Of a stretch of 64,000 nucleotides of DNA, positions 1 through 8,449 are shown piece by piece. This DNA is from Neobacillus mesonae (GTDB lineage: Bacteria > Bacillota > Bacilli > Paenibacillales > Paenibacillaceae): NCBI GenBank assembly GCA_023715865.1, contig JAMBOW010000002.1, forward strand, positions 1 through 64,000, written 5' to 3'. The notes beneath the pieces are model-generated. The model was not told the DNA's origin. It worked only from the letters and a program-made list of their open reading frames with translations, and searched no databases. Within the stretch, counting starts at the first letter, position 1, and the number at the start of each line of letters is the position of its first letter. The translations under genes and the position numbers were made by a program.

Positions 1-330
<330 letters not shown>

Positions 331-560
331 GTTATTGAAAAGAGCGATAAGCTCATTTAGAAAAACTGACGAGAACATAACGTTCTCTTTATTCGCTCGG
401 TTATCATACAGTCTGAAGACATGTACCATAACCTCACGTTTAAATTTTGCAGATGCAAAATTTTACTCACTCGTTGTTCAGTTTTCAAAGATCAATTCTC
501 AGCCGTTTCGCGGCCAGAAATATAATATATCATGTTCAGCATCTTTTGTATACATGTAAA
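331..560 (-). promoter_or_regulatory. 16S rRNA leader region with hairpins
   Basis: This stretch has no credible gene. On the minus strand it reads as an rRNA operon leader: it contains TCTTTGAAAACTGAACAA (about 479-496), which is typical of Bacillales rRNA leaders and spacers. It also has two clear hairpins: TTTTGCA-GA-TGCAAAA at 445-460 with AT extensions, and GAGAAC-ATAAC-GTTCTC at 371-387. AT-rich -10-like sequences occur near 520-560, but I could not fix one promoter. The hairpins may act in antitermination or in RNase III processing of pre-16S RNA; that is inference. Confidence 0.55.
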
Positions 561-744
561 ATATACCAGTCGTAAAGAGAATATCTAGAAATTTACTTAT
601 ATTAATATTAGATGCCGGATTAGTAGTATACCAGAATTGTCATCTAAGAATCAAGAGGAAATACGATTATATTGAACAATGATAATAATATTAAAAGACT
701 GTACATTATATTGCACCGCCACACTTTACATTAAACTAGCTTTT

Positions 745-1821
745 TCAAGTGTTAAACATAAAAATAAATAATTCTGAAAAATCTTCAGACCTGTATCCTG
801 CAATTAAGTAACCTTCATTTGTGAAATCTACCGAATCCACTGTATGATTCATCGAACTTATTAGGTCAACTTTCTCATTTGACGAAATATCATAGTAAAC
901 TAACTCTTGATTCTTGGTAATATAGGCGGTGTGATTATCAAATGAATCTAACTGGTTGATAAAATCTTGTTCAATTAAGCTTAGTTCATTATTATCTATA
1001 TGAAATGAGCCTAATTTTCCAGTGGACCAAGTACTTACATCCTTAAAATTGATGGCAATAATATCATCCTCTAATAATTGTGCATACCCAACAAAGGGTG
1101 ATGAAGATCTATATTCTGTAATCTCTTCTGTTTCAGTATTATATATATAGTAAACACCAGCATTGTTTAAAGTATCAGTCCATAACAATTTATCTTCATA
1201 AAAATCCACCGTATTGTTATAGAAACTTCCTAACTTTAAATTTGCTATGACGGTCTGTTTCTTCAACTCCAGGTTATATAAAATTACCTCTGGTTTATTA
1301 TTAGCTGACGAAACCCAGGCGACCATATTTTTATAAAGTCTAGGTGCATCAAGTGCCATGATTTCAGGATCATCATACTTAAAGACAACAAACTTCTCAT
1401 CTCGTTTGCGATCCCATGCATGAATGGATCCATTTAAACCAAATTCATCTGTCTCTGCCCAGATCATCCACTCACTGCTGCATGTTAAATCATTAATAGC
1501 AGCCTTCTCAAGCTCTGAATTATATATAATTTCAGAATCTTCCGTCTCAAGATCATATTCCAAAATACTGTTTTGTAAACGTTCTTTCTCATTATTAACT
1601 GGTATATACACCTTGCCTTCTGCTGTACAAGGCTGTGAATAGCGATTGTAAGGTATCTTTATGTTTTTTACATCAAATGGTGATTCGGATTCTTGCTCAT
1701 TAGGAGGATCATTTTCGACAATTTCATGATCTGGCTCTGGGACATCTACTTTGCTCTCATTCGTGCAAGCAGTACAAAATAAAAACAATAGTAAGAAAAT
1801 CGTTAATGATACAGATCTCAT
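745..1821 (-). CDS. Secreted lipoprotein, likely beta-propeller fold
   Basis: A 358-residue protein with a lipoprotein signal peptide: a basic start, a hydrophobic core and a Cys at residue 19 preceded by Thr-Ala, so it is probably anchored to the outer face of the membrane. The mature N-terminus is Glu/Asp/Pro-rich and looks like a flexible linker. The rest is built of repeated strand pairs of the type 'x-I-Y-x-Y-D/N-x-E-T' and 'D-x-L-L-W-T', as in TolB-like or YncE-like propellers. No catalytic motif is visible. It stands alone beside the rRNA operon. A sensor or binding role is possible, but I do not recognise a specific family. Confidence 0.75.
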   Translation of the reverse strand: MRSVSLTIFLLLFLFCTACTNESKVDVPEPDHEIVENDPPNEQESESPFDVKNIKIPYNRYSQPCTAEGKVYIPVNNEKERLQNSILEYDLETEDSEIIYNSELEKAAINDLTCSSEWMIWAETDEFGLNGSIHAWDRKRDEKFVVFKYDDPEIMALDAPRLYKNMVAWVSSANNKPEVILYNLELKKQTVIANLKLGSFYNNTVDFYEDKLLWTDTLNNAGVYYIYNTETEEITEYRSSSPFVGYAQLLEDDIIAINFKDVSTWSTGKLGSFHIDNNELSLIEQDFINQLDSFDNHTAYITKNQELVYYDISSNEKVDLISSMNHTVDSVDFTNEGYLIAGYRSEDFSELFIFMFNT

Positions 1822-1902
1822 TTATTATTCTCCTTTTTAAAAAGGGAAGTCTCTTGCTGGTAATTAGATCCCCCTACTGTATAACAGCTTGAGGTTGAGA
1901 TC

Positions 1903-2130
1903 TTAAATCTGTTTTGTACTGATCGCTTGCAAATAATCAAGTATTTCTTTGTCTTTCATCTCTGCAGCATTCTTCCAGTATGTCTCTTTCTCAGGTGTTA
2001 AATTTGGATCATTCTTCATAGCTCCTGTAAAACTGCAGAAATTGAACTTGAAGCTTTAACATCAACACTGACTCGCAGAATACTAATTGTAAAATACCCC
2101 ATCTATTAAATCAGTTGTTTTCTCCCTCAT
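1903..2130 (-). pseudogene. Possible decayed small gene, or coupled mini-ORFs
   Basis: The gap between two genes holds three short overlapping minus-strand frames. The first (2130-2083) starts MREKTTDLIDGVFYN. The second (2102-2016) is 28 residues and ends in a TGA that overlaps the ATG of the third (ATGA). The third (2019-1903) is 38 residues, starts MKNDPNLTPEKETYW and is rich in Lys and Glu. The third frame reads like a genuine protein C-terminus. The arrangement fits one small gene broken by frameshifts, or less likely three coupled peptides. Family unknown. Confidence 0.3.
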
Positions 2131-2165
2131 ATCTTATCTACACTATTGTTTAATTTGATTATCTG

Positions 2166-3101
2166 CTATTTCATTGGAATGTGCATACTCTGTATCTCCA
2201 GAACTCCCGGAACAAAACCGAGGTTAAAATAGACTGATTCTGCATCATTTCCTTCCATGACATACAACCTTAGAATTGGATATTTGTCTTTGATGACAGT
2301 AAGAGCTCTTTGCAACATCCGAGTAGCAAGCCCTCTTCCTCTGTAATCCGGTAAGACACCTATACTGTATACTGCTGCTTGATTGTCCTGTAAACAAAGG
2401 CGACAGTTTGCAACAAGCTGCCCTGTATCCTTATCATATACAAGTGTAGATGCTTGAGACAGGATATCATTAGTTAAGTAAGGATCTTCTTTTGGTATAA
2501 AATCTTCAATAGTAGACTTTTTTCTCCGTACTGCTTCCAGACCATCTGCAAAGCTATTAAAATCACAACGAGTGATTTCTTCTTCATTAGTAAATTTTTT
2601 GGCTCCAGTCTCATCCGCAATAATATGGGGACTCTCGATGAGTAGATTACAATCCCAGTTAACCATAAAATGTTCTGTTGGCCGCTGCATCCAACGACAT
2701 CTAAACTCATCCGGCCAAAATCCTGCCCGTGTATATAAGCTAACTTGATCAGGCAGAACCTCATAGCTCTTAATACGTTTCGTTTTATCAGACCAGTGTA
2801 TCAGCATATTTTTTAAAAGCTTCAGTACCTCATAACAATTATTAAAAGGAGGTATATAAAATAAATGATATATAGTATTTGGTGCCATCCTTACTCCACC
2901 TATTTTTACATCTCCTTTATAGATCCAAAAAGAGTTCTGCCTACGCGCATTGAAACCTTCATCCCTAAAGAAACCACTAAAACTCATATTATAATATACT
3001 GAACAATAGACTCCCCATTCTTCAGGCTCAGCCTTGCGAATTGAGTACTCACTCGATAAGTCATAATGAGTAGTATCATCGGACCAATCTACTAATTTCA
3101 T
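2166..3101 (-). CDS. GNAT N-acetyltransferase, tandem-domain type
   Basis: A 311-residue protein whose C-terminal half is a clear GNAT acetyl-CoA-dependent transferase domain: the acetyl-CoA binding motif A (VLPDYRGRGLATRML) lies at about residues 249-263, followed by the N-x-A-x-x-x-Y-x-x-x-G-F segment. The N-terminal ~150 residues look like a second, degenerate GNAT fold, so the architecture resembles two-domain GNATs. It lies 36 bp downstream of another GNAT gene on the same strand and probably shares its transcript. Substrate unknown; small-molecule amines, antibiotics or protein N-termini are all possible. Confidence 0.85.
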   Translation of the reverse strand: MKLVDWSDDTTHYDLSSEYSIRKAEPEEWGVYCSVYYNMSFSGFFRDEGFNARRQNSFWIYKGDVKIGGVRMAPNTIYHLFYIPPFNNCYEVLKLLKNMLIHWSDKTKRIKSYEVLPDQVSLYTRAGFWPDEFRCRWMQRPTEHFMVNWDCNLLIESPHIIADETGAKKFTNEEEITRCDFNSFADGLEAVRRKKSTIEDFIPKEDPYLTNDILSQASTLVYDKDTGQLVANCRLCLQDNQAAVYSIGVLPDYRGRGLATRMLQRALTVIKDKYPILRLYVMEGNDAESVYFNLGFVPGVLEIQSMHIPMK

Positions 3102-3137
3102 CAGAACTTCCCCCTCTGCCCTCGCTTCCCTGTCACA

Positions 3138-3713
3138 CTATACCTCTTTCTGCTTTTCAATAAATTCATCTTTAGTTAACCCATACAAAATAAAATCTAA
3201 ATACTGGCCATTCATATATACCACTTGTCGACGCACACCTTCTTGTATACAACCAAGCTTAATCATCATCCTAGAGGAAGCTTCATTCCCCTCAAGAACA
3301 TAATCATTAAATTTATTGAGTCTTCGTTCCAGGAAAGCATACTTTAAAAGAATATTCATAGCTCTGGTACCGATTCCCTTCCCACGATGCTCTTTATCGA
3401 TCACTATACCTATACTGAAAGTGCCATTCCTCTCGTTAATACTGTTTAAATTGATTCCCCCTACACTTTCACCTTTCAGATTTACAATAGTAAACATGAT
3501 TCGCCCATTGGTAGAGCAAAACTCAGCATTTTGTTCCGTAAACCTTTTTGCATCTAAAGTTGTCGGTGGTAATTCAACAGCGCATTCTAGTAAACGACGG
3601 GCAGGAGTATCAAACCCACCTATGTAGGAGCTTTCCCAATCCTCTGCCTGTATAGAACGTAATCTAATTTCATCATCCTGCCAAAAATAATCACTATAAT
3701 CTATATTTCGCAT
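3138..3713 (-). CDS. GNAT N-acetyltransferase, RimJ/RimL-like
   Basis: A 191-residue acetyltransferase from the chosen start. Motif A is VIDKEHRGKGIGTRAMNILL, followed by a typical RimJ/RimL ending (EGNEASSRMMIKLGC, then a bulky Tyr/Phe-rich strand). The frame is open 11 codons further upstream, but the ATG at 3713 has an excellent GGAGGTG site 5 nt before it, so I start there. Family members acetylate protein N-termini, amino acids or drugs; the substrate cannot be read from the sequence. Next gene downstream is another GNAT. Confidence 0.87.
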   Translation of the reverse strand: MRNIDYSDYFWQDDEIRLRSIQAEDWESSYIGGFDTPARRLLECAVELPPTTLDAKRFTEQNAEFCSTNGRIMFTIVNLKGESVGGINLNSINERNGTFSIGIVIDKEHRGKGIGTRAMNILLKYAFLERRLNKFNDYVLEGNEASSRMMIKLGCIQEGVRRQVVYMNGQYLDFILYGLTKDEFIEKQKEV

Positions 3714-3911
3714 AACTACACCTCCGATTTGATTATTACAACTCAATTCTAACTGTAGGCTTGTTACGATTGGAGGTGGTTTTCGATTATAAACAAACTT
3801 TGCTTAAGCTTACCTTCAAAATGTAAAATTGTTTTGACATTTATAATAGGGAACTATTATACTCAAATATGTAAAACATGTTTTACATTTCGATAAATAT
3901 AGGTGGTTGGA

Positions 3912-4115
3912 TTGAAAAATAACATTAGAAATGTACGAAAAGCTCTAAGGCTTTCACAAGAAGAGCTGGCAATTAAGTGTGGGGTCACGAGGCAAACGAT
4001 CAATGCAATTGAAAATAATAAGTACGATCCAACGTTGGCGCTAGCATTTAAGTTATCAATACATTTAGAGACACAACTCGAACAATTATTTTTTTATGAG
4101 GAGGAAGATAAATGA
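3912..4115 (+). CDS. Small XRE-type helix-turn-helix regulator
   Basis: A 67-residue DNA-binding protein of the compact YozG type: almost only the Cro/CI helix-turn-helix (LSQEELAIKCGVTRQTINAIEN, with the recognition helix around TRQTINAIE). The start is TTG at 3912, preceded by AGGTGG; the longer GTG frame at 3903 overlaps that site and is unlikely. Its stop overlaps the ATG of the next gene (ATGA), so the two are translationally coupled. In such pairs the membrane partner often acts with or is controlled by the regulator; that is inference here. Confidence 0.88.
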   Translation: MKNNIRNVRKALRLSQEELAIKCGVTRQTINAIENNKYDPTLALAFKLSIHLETQLEQLFFYEEEDK

Positions 4116-4333
4116 AGTTACGAAAAGCAGATGAAATGGAAAAATACCAAAGCGATCAATCTGCAAAATATGGATTCATCTTTTACACCATAGCTCTGTT
4201 GCTTTGGTCACTATATAGTTTCGTATTTAAAGGTGACACTGGCTGGCAATTTACTATTTTACTAATAGGCTGCGCAGTTTATTTTTGGTCACGAGTTATT
4301 TTTAACCGCAAAGTAAATGTCGACAAAGATTGA
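4112..4333 (+). CDS. Small two-helix membrane protein partnered with XRE regulator
   Basis: A 73-residue protein with a charged N-terminus, two predicted membrane helices (about residues 22-39 and 46-63) and a short basic tail. It is translated from an ATG overlapping the stop of the regulator gene. Pairs of a 65-70 residue XRE regulator and a small membrane protein are common in Bacillales; the function of the membrane member is not established. A hairpin terminator follows at 4378-4412. Confidence 0.75.
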   Translation: MKLRKADEMEKYQSDQSAKYGFIFYTIALLLWSLYSFVFKGDTGWQFTILLIGCAVYFWSRVIFNRKVNVDKD

Positions 4334-4377
4334 GCTCTTTGGAGATCGTATCCTCTTTTTATACATCCTGGCTAACT

Positions 4378-4412
4378 AAAAAGGACAACCGATCAGACCG
4401 GCTGTCCTTTTG
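4378..4412. terminator. Bidirectional hairpin terminator
   Basis: AAAAGGACA...TGTCCTTTT arms with an inner CCG/CGG pairing and one mismatch, flanked by A- and T-tracts. It sits between the convergent small membrane protein gene and the GNAT gene that ends at 4490. Confidence 0.8.
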
Positions 4413-4489
4413 AATTATGTCCACTAAAACGATTTTGGATTAGTATGAATAATGACATAGACCGTTTGGCTACATCATTGCGACTCAAG

Positions 4490-4936
4490 TTAAGTAAGCT
4501 GAAGCAGCCGTATGACCTCCCCATCTTGCAACTCTTCACTGACCTTTTGAAAACCAAGAGATTCATACAGCTCTCCAGCAACTTGGTTTTGAGGTCTGTG
4601 TCCGATCATCAGTCTATTGCATTTCATCATTTTCATATGCGCAATGAGTTTTTTCATGGCTGCTTTTCCGTACCCTTTACCTTGATGTTTCTCATCAATC
4701 ATTAATGCAGGTATCCAATAATTCCCATGCTCATCTGGCCTATTACAAAAAACAATAAATCCTACGATATCCGTATCTCTATACACTGCATAAAGTTCAA
4801 ATTCTACTACAAATTTGGACTCAGCGATCCAATTCACCACGGGTGCTGGAAAAACACTTATTTGGTCCTGCCTTACATTTAGTCGGGTACATTCATACCA
4901 ATTGTCAACACTCACAGGCTTTAGATCAATTTTCAT
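4490..4936 (-). CDS. GNAT acetyltransferase, spermidine/diamine acetyltransferase-like
   Basis: A 148-residue single-domain GNAT resembling BltD/PaiA-type polyamine acetyltransferases: an N-terminal strand with 'NWYECTRLNV', motif A MIDEKHQGKGYGKAAMKKL, then 'GELYESLGF'. The ATG at 4936 has AGGAGG 8 nt upstream. A 16-codon leader ORF with its own ribosome binding site lies 51 bp upstream, and RNA between them can pair in two alternative ways, one covering the ribosome binding site, so translation may be regulated (see findings). Polyamine specificity is inferred from resemblance only. Confidence 0.85.
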   Translation of the reverse strand: MKIDLKPVSVDNWYECTRLNVRQDQISVFPAPVVNWIAESKFVVEFELYAVYRDTDIVGFIVFCNRPDEHGNYWIPALMIDEKHQGKGYGKAAMKKLIAHMKMMKCNRLMIGHRPQNQVAGELYESLGFQKVSEELQDGEVIRLLQLT

Positions 4937-4941
4937 ACATA

Positions 4942-4983
4942 ATTCCTCCTAAGATTGCCTTCACAGAGGAATCAGCGCCTCTG
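4942..4983 (-). promoter_or_regulatory. Candidate translational switch before the GNAT gene
   Basis: In the minus-strand RNA, CAGAGG (arm 1, 4983-4978) pairs with CCTCTG (arm 2, 4969-4964) in a 6-bp hairpin. The 3' side of the same hairpin, AUUCCUCU (4972-4965), can instead pair over 8 bp, with one G-U, with GGAGGAAU (4949-4942), which contains the acetyltransferase ribosome binding site. The two structures exclude each other. The complementarity is seen directly; regulation is inferred. Confidence 0.45.
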
Positions 4984-4987
4984 CGTT

Positions 4988-5038
4988 TTAGACTTGTACT
5001 TCCTTCATAGCAGTTGTCCAGACATTAATTTTGTTCAT
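4988..5038 (-). CDS. Putative 16-residue leader peptide
   Basis: A short frame reading MNKINVWTTAMKEVQV, preceded by AAGGAGT with 8-nt spacing, a convincing ribosome binding site. It ends 4 nt before arm 1 of the switchable hairpin and 51 bp before the acetyltransferase start. A ribosome finishing this peptide would cover arm 1. The layout resembles leader peptides of inducible resistance genes; function unproven. Confidence 0.5.
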   Translation of the reverse strand: MNKINVWTTAMKEVQV

Positions 5039-5163
5039 ACCACATCACTCCTTATGTCATTTGAAAGGCTGGCAGTTTCAATAGATATAGGGCTTTTTTT
5101 AGAATAACTCATGTTCGTAGCAACAAGAGGGTTGAAATCTTATTAAATCATATTCTACCTAAT

Positions 5164-5195
5164 GAAAAAGCAGCCGGTCACCGACCAGCTGCTTT
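5164..5195 (-). terminator. Terminator of the solute-binding protein gene
   Basis: Hairpin AAAGCAGC-CGGTC / GACC-GCTGCTTT with a T-rich tail on the minus strand, just downstream of the stop of the 569-residue binding protein gene. A-tracts on the other side may let it act both ways. Confidence 0.8.
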
Positions 5196-5280
5196 CTCTT
5201 TATATATTCGCCTACATTACATTTACTGATTTCGAACCAATACATCTTATAATGGCCGTTAGCTTCAAATTCGAAAGGTA

Positions 5281-6990
5281 TTATTGAACATCTTTTCCTG
5301 TCCACAAGCTGATACGGTCCTTAAGCCAAACGGTATACTGCTGCTCCATCTCTACTGCACCTGCTTTGTCGAGATCAGCTAACATTTTGTCATAAATGGT
5401 ATCAAACTGATCTTGTGTCGCAACAATGGCTTCAGGAATGCTTTTTCGAATAATATCTTGAGTCTTTTGGAAAGTTACATTGTAATCCGTATTGGAAGGA
5501 ACCGGCATGTTATAGGCTGCACCCCACTCTTTAACAGGGAAGTCCTCCTCTGTAGGGAACAGACCTTTCCACGTATCTACACCATATGCCGCAAGTGTCT
5601 CCTTCTCTGCTTCATTGTAATTTTTAATGATTTCTTCAGGGAAGTTCGTTGTATAGTAATTATCTGAAGGATCCTTTATACCATCGCCATAATGTGCGCT
5701 AAAAATCGTGTAGAGTCCAACTCCGCTGTCTTTAGTAAAGTTGGTATTATCATTGTTCTTCCGTTCTTGAACTTCTGCAGGGATTTTGCGAACACCGTCT
5801 TCTATAACATAATGCTCGCCTTCAATCCCCCAGTTGCGAAGTACTTGCCCCTCATCAGATGCAAGCCAATCCAGGAATTTGATCGCTCTCACAGGATCTT
5901 CACAGCTGGTAGTAATCCCGATACCATAAGCGTCGAGACCTATGCTCTGGAAGTCTGCACGTTTGAATGACTCATCGAGTGAAACTGGATAGTGTCCGTA
6001 CGTCTGCTCATATTTGCCTGCTGACTTCAATGCGTTCTCTGCATCACTGTATCCCCAACCTTGGTCAAGCAAGCCCAGTACCCGACCGCTGGCGATTTTA
6101 GCTTTATATTGGTCGTCCTTTTGGATAAAGCTATCTTTGTCAATTAATCCTTCGTTATACAATCTGTTCAACCAACGGAAAAACTCTTTTTCCTCCGGAC
6201 GTTTATAATGAAGCATTGCTTCGTAAGTTTCTGGATTAATATAATATTCACCATCATCGGGAGCGCCGGTCACTCCGAATGCAGGGTTTGTAACCGTTAT
6301 CATGATTCTCCAACCATCAGCACTCAATGAAATCGGTATCGTTGGTTGTCCATCTTCTGTAGTCGGATGCTTCTCGTAGTACTCACGAATCACATTTTCG
6401 AAGTCCTCCAGCGTATTAATTTCTGGATAACCTAGTTCTTTAACGACTTGATGCTGAAGTGAAAAACCTCCGCCTGCATCAAAAAGAGTTTCCCCAACGC
6501 CAGCATTCGTTGGAATCCAGTAAATGGACTGATCCTCGTTGCTGTACTTAAGACGATTCATCTGATCTCCGTAAATTTTCTTCAAATTAGGGGCGTGCTC
6601 TTCAATCAGATCGGTAAGATCAATCATGGCTCCTGCATCAACCAGCTTGGACAAGTTGCCTTTTGGATAAATGAGGTCAGGGTAATCTCCGCTTGCTGCC
6701 ATAAGAGGAATCTTATCATCACCGCCGCCGCTCGAAACATCATATTCGGCATTGATGGTCACGCCGGTTTCCTCGATAATTTTTTTACCGATGGCATCCT
6801 GCATCTTGTTCCAGTTTGGACTAGCATCTGCTCCGAAGAACGTAAACGTAATTGGTTCCTTTGAATCCGATTCTGAGGCCGTTCCCCCACTTCCTGTACC
6901 TGCTTCATTTGTATTGCCACAGGCAGCAGTAAATAACATGGTGCTTGCAAGTAACAGCATGGCAAGCGTCTTTGGCGCTTTTTGTTTCAT
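5281..6990 (-). CDS. Extracellular solute-binding lipoprotein (ABC importer, carbohydrate type)
   Basis: A 569-residue family-1 binding protein close to the LipO/YtcQ group common in Paenibacillus. It has a lipoprotein signal with the Cys at residue 24 (LFTAAC), a Ser/Gly-rich linker, then a long two-lobe binding domain. Such proteins capture oligosaccharides or glycan fragments outside the cell for an ABC importer. No permease or ATPase gene is adjacent; usually lplB/ytcP-type permeases lie next to these genes, so this one is an orphan that probably uses distant partners. Upstream are an inverted repeat at 7021-7044 and cre-like sequences. Confidence 0.9.
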   Translation of the reverse strand: MKQKAPKTLAMLLLASTMLFTAACGNTNEAGTGSGGTASESDSKEPITFTFFGADASPNWNKMQDAIGKKIIEETGVTINAEYDVSSGGGDDKIPLMAASGDYPDLIYPKGNLSKLVDAGAMIDLTDLIEEHAPNLKKIYGDQMNRLKYSNEDQSIYWIPTNAGVGETLFDAGGGFSLQHQVVKELGYPEINTLEDFENVIREYYEKHPTTEDGQPTIPISLSADGWRIMITVTNPAFGVTGAPDDGEYYINPETYEAMLHYKRPEEKEFFRWLNRLYNEGLIDKDSFIQKDDQYKAKIASGRVLGLLDQGWGYSDAENALKSAGKYEQTYGHYPVSLDESFKRADFQSIGLDAYGIGITTSCEDPVRAIKFLDWLASDEGQVLRNWGIEGEHYVIEDGVRKIPAEVQERKNNDNTNFTKDSGVGLYTIFSAHYGDGIKDPSDNYYTTNFPEEIIKNYNEAEKETLAAYGVDTWKGLFPTEEDFPVKEWGAAYNMPVPSNTDYNVTFQKTQDIIRKSIPEAIVATQDQFDTIYDKMLADLDKAGAVEMEQQYTVWLKDRISLWTGKDVQ

Positions 6991-7020
6991 TTCTGTAATC
7001 CCCCTTATAATGCTCTTTTA

Positions 7021-7044
7021 TATATAACAGGAAATCCTGTATAT
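7021..7044. promoter_or_regulatory. Inverted repeat upstream of binding protein gene
   Basis: TATATAACAGG-AAAT-CCTGTATATA forms a near-perfect palindrome 30 bp upstream of the binding protein start, in operator position. Possible cre-like sequences (AACGCTTTCAA near 7100-7110 and AAGTGCTTTCAA near 7248-7258) lie further upstream, but neither matches the catabolite-repression consensus fully. No regulator gene is adjacent. Confidence 0.4.
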
Positions 7045-7512
7045 ACCGATACCAAACTGAAAAGCAAGGAAGTTAACATTCAATAAACAAAACATATAAA
7101 ACGCTTTCAATAAAAAGAGCAGATACATTAGTATGAACATGAGAGTGATCAGTTTTGAAGTGAAAGAGGAAATCTAATGGATCAAGAAAATTAGTTTAGC
7201 TGAAATCAAATCTGCGACGAGGGGAACGTTTTCGAAATGTAAATGTAAGTGCTTTCAATGGATTTGGATTCAGTTTATGAAATAACTTAAAATAAGTCAA
7301 TCATTTTTCTAAAAATTTTTTACAGGTATTTAAAGTTTGTGATCCAAATCATATGCTTTCCTTATCCCTGTTAAAAATCCCCCCTCCAAGTAAAAGCATA
7401 ATGCTCTTTGTCACACTAAAATTACTTAAAGGGGAGCGTTATTTCATTATTTGATATAGTTTATCAACTTCCATCGTCAAAAAGCTATAGGCTATAATTA
7501 GTAAATTGTCAC
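7045..7512. other. Intergenic region without a convincing gene
   Basis: About 470 bp between the binding protein and kinase genes. No open frame with a good ribosome binding site was found. It contains the cre-like sequences described above and a large imperfect inverted repeat (CCCCT-cc-AAGTAA at 7381-7393 with TTACTT-aa-AGGGG at 7422-7434) enclosing AGCAT-A-ATGCT. On the minus strand this ends in a GGGG-GGATTTTT tract and may be the kinase gene terminator. Confidence 0.5.
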
Positions 7513-8343
7513 TTAAAAATATGCTGATAGAATCTGCTTTAATAACTGTTTATAATCGTCTTTTTCGTAAGATGAGTTGTTCACTTTTTTCTTTGCTATG
7601 CTTAGGCTGTTAAATAGTTCTTCTTCCATTTCTCTTCTCTTCTTTAGAACATGGAGAGTTCCTTCTAGACCGTTATAGCCCTGCCTTTTTCCATACCCTT
7701 GCTGTGTATAATATTGAATAAATCCCTCTGACCAATCCAGAGGCCTCTCCTTAACCGCCTTCCTAAAGGAATAATTAAGGTCGTTTTGTTCAATGTAAAT
7801 TAACAAAGGATCTAGCTTTTCCACGATTGATGCAAGTTCTTGAACATAACTTATTATATCTTCCTTCCTCGCATCGCATTTAATCATTCCCATAGTCACA
7901 GGATTTTGTATAAAACAGCAATCAAAAATAAAGATGTCCGAACCGTCAAATGCTCCCTCAATGAACTGCTTCCATTTTTCTGTGATCAGCTTTCTGTTTT
8001 GTTCCAGAGGCAATTCATAAACATCATTTTTGAAAATTTCGTGCCGTAATTCAGGTGGAATATTTGACTCATATTTTCGATACTCCAGTAAATAATCGTT
8101 ACCTTGTTTGATTACAAGATGATTTAACAGATCACTATACTCATGATAGCTATTTATCAAGTTATCGAATTCCTTTTTGTTAAAACACGCAACTCCATCA
8201 TAGTCTGCAGGATGTTCCAGATTTCCTTCTAAAAATAACTGAGAAGTCCTATTCATTTCTCTAAGAATTTCATGAACAATCTGAGCGGTTACTGTTTTAC
8301 CGAATCCTGGTAAGCCCTCTACAAATACTAATTTTGAACTCAT
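7513..8343 (-). CDS. P-loop NTPase/kinase-like protein
   Basis: A 276-residue protein with a Walker A motif at residues 10-17 (GLPGFGKT) immediately after the first beta strand, and a later 'IFIFDCCFIQNP' strand that could be Walker B. The pattern resembles uncharacterised nucleoside or small-molecule kinases of Bacillales. I start at the ATG at 8343 because GGAGGAG lies 7 nt upstream; the frame is open 32 codons further, but that extension overlaps the upstream terminator region. It is monocistronic. The substrate is unknown. Confidence 0.82.
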   Translation of the reverse strand: MSSKLVFVEGLPGFGKTVTAQIVHEILREMNRTSQLFLEGNLEHPADYDGVACFNKKEFDNLINSYHEYSDLLNHLVIKQGNDYLLEYRKYESNIPPELRHEIFKNDVYELPLEQNRKLITEKWKQFIEGAFDGSDIFIFDCCFIQNPVTMGMIKCDARKEDIISYVQELASIVEKLDPLLIYIEQNDLNYSFRKAVKERPLDWSEGFIQYYTQQGYGKRQGYNGLEGTLHVLKKRREMEEELFNSLSIAKKKVNNSSYEKDDYKQLLKQILSAYF

Positions 8344-8424
8344 ATTAAAACTCCTCCATTCACTATTTCGGAGGATAAGCAGGCAGGTATCAATTGAGAT
8401 GCGGTTTCTTTTCCCGCAGAAAAT

Positions 8425-8449
8425 AAAAACGGATACCATCAGGTATCCG
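8425..8449 (-). terminator. Terminator downstream of the NAD salvage operon
   Basis: Perfect hairpin CGGATACC-ATCA-GGTATCCG followed on the minus strand by TTTTTA. It is 240 bp beyond the nadE stop and is the first clear terminator on that strand. A second, looser hairpin (AAAATGCC...GGCATTTT, 8505-8552, with an inner AGTG/CACT stem) lies nearer to nadE and could end the transcript earlier. Confidence 0.7.

Noticed and set aside
7137-7178. Mini-frame MNMRVISFEVKEEI
   Set aside because: Only 14 codons, no convincing ribosome binding site and no structure linking it to a downstream gene.
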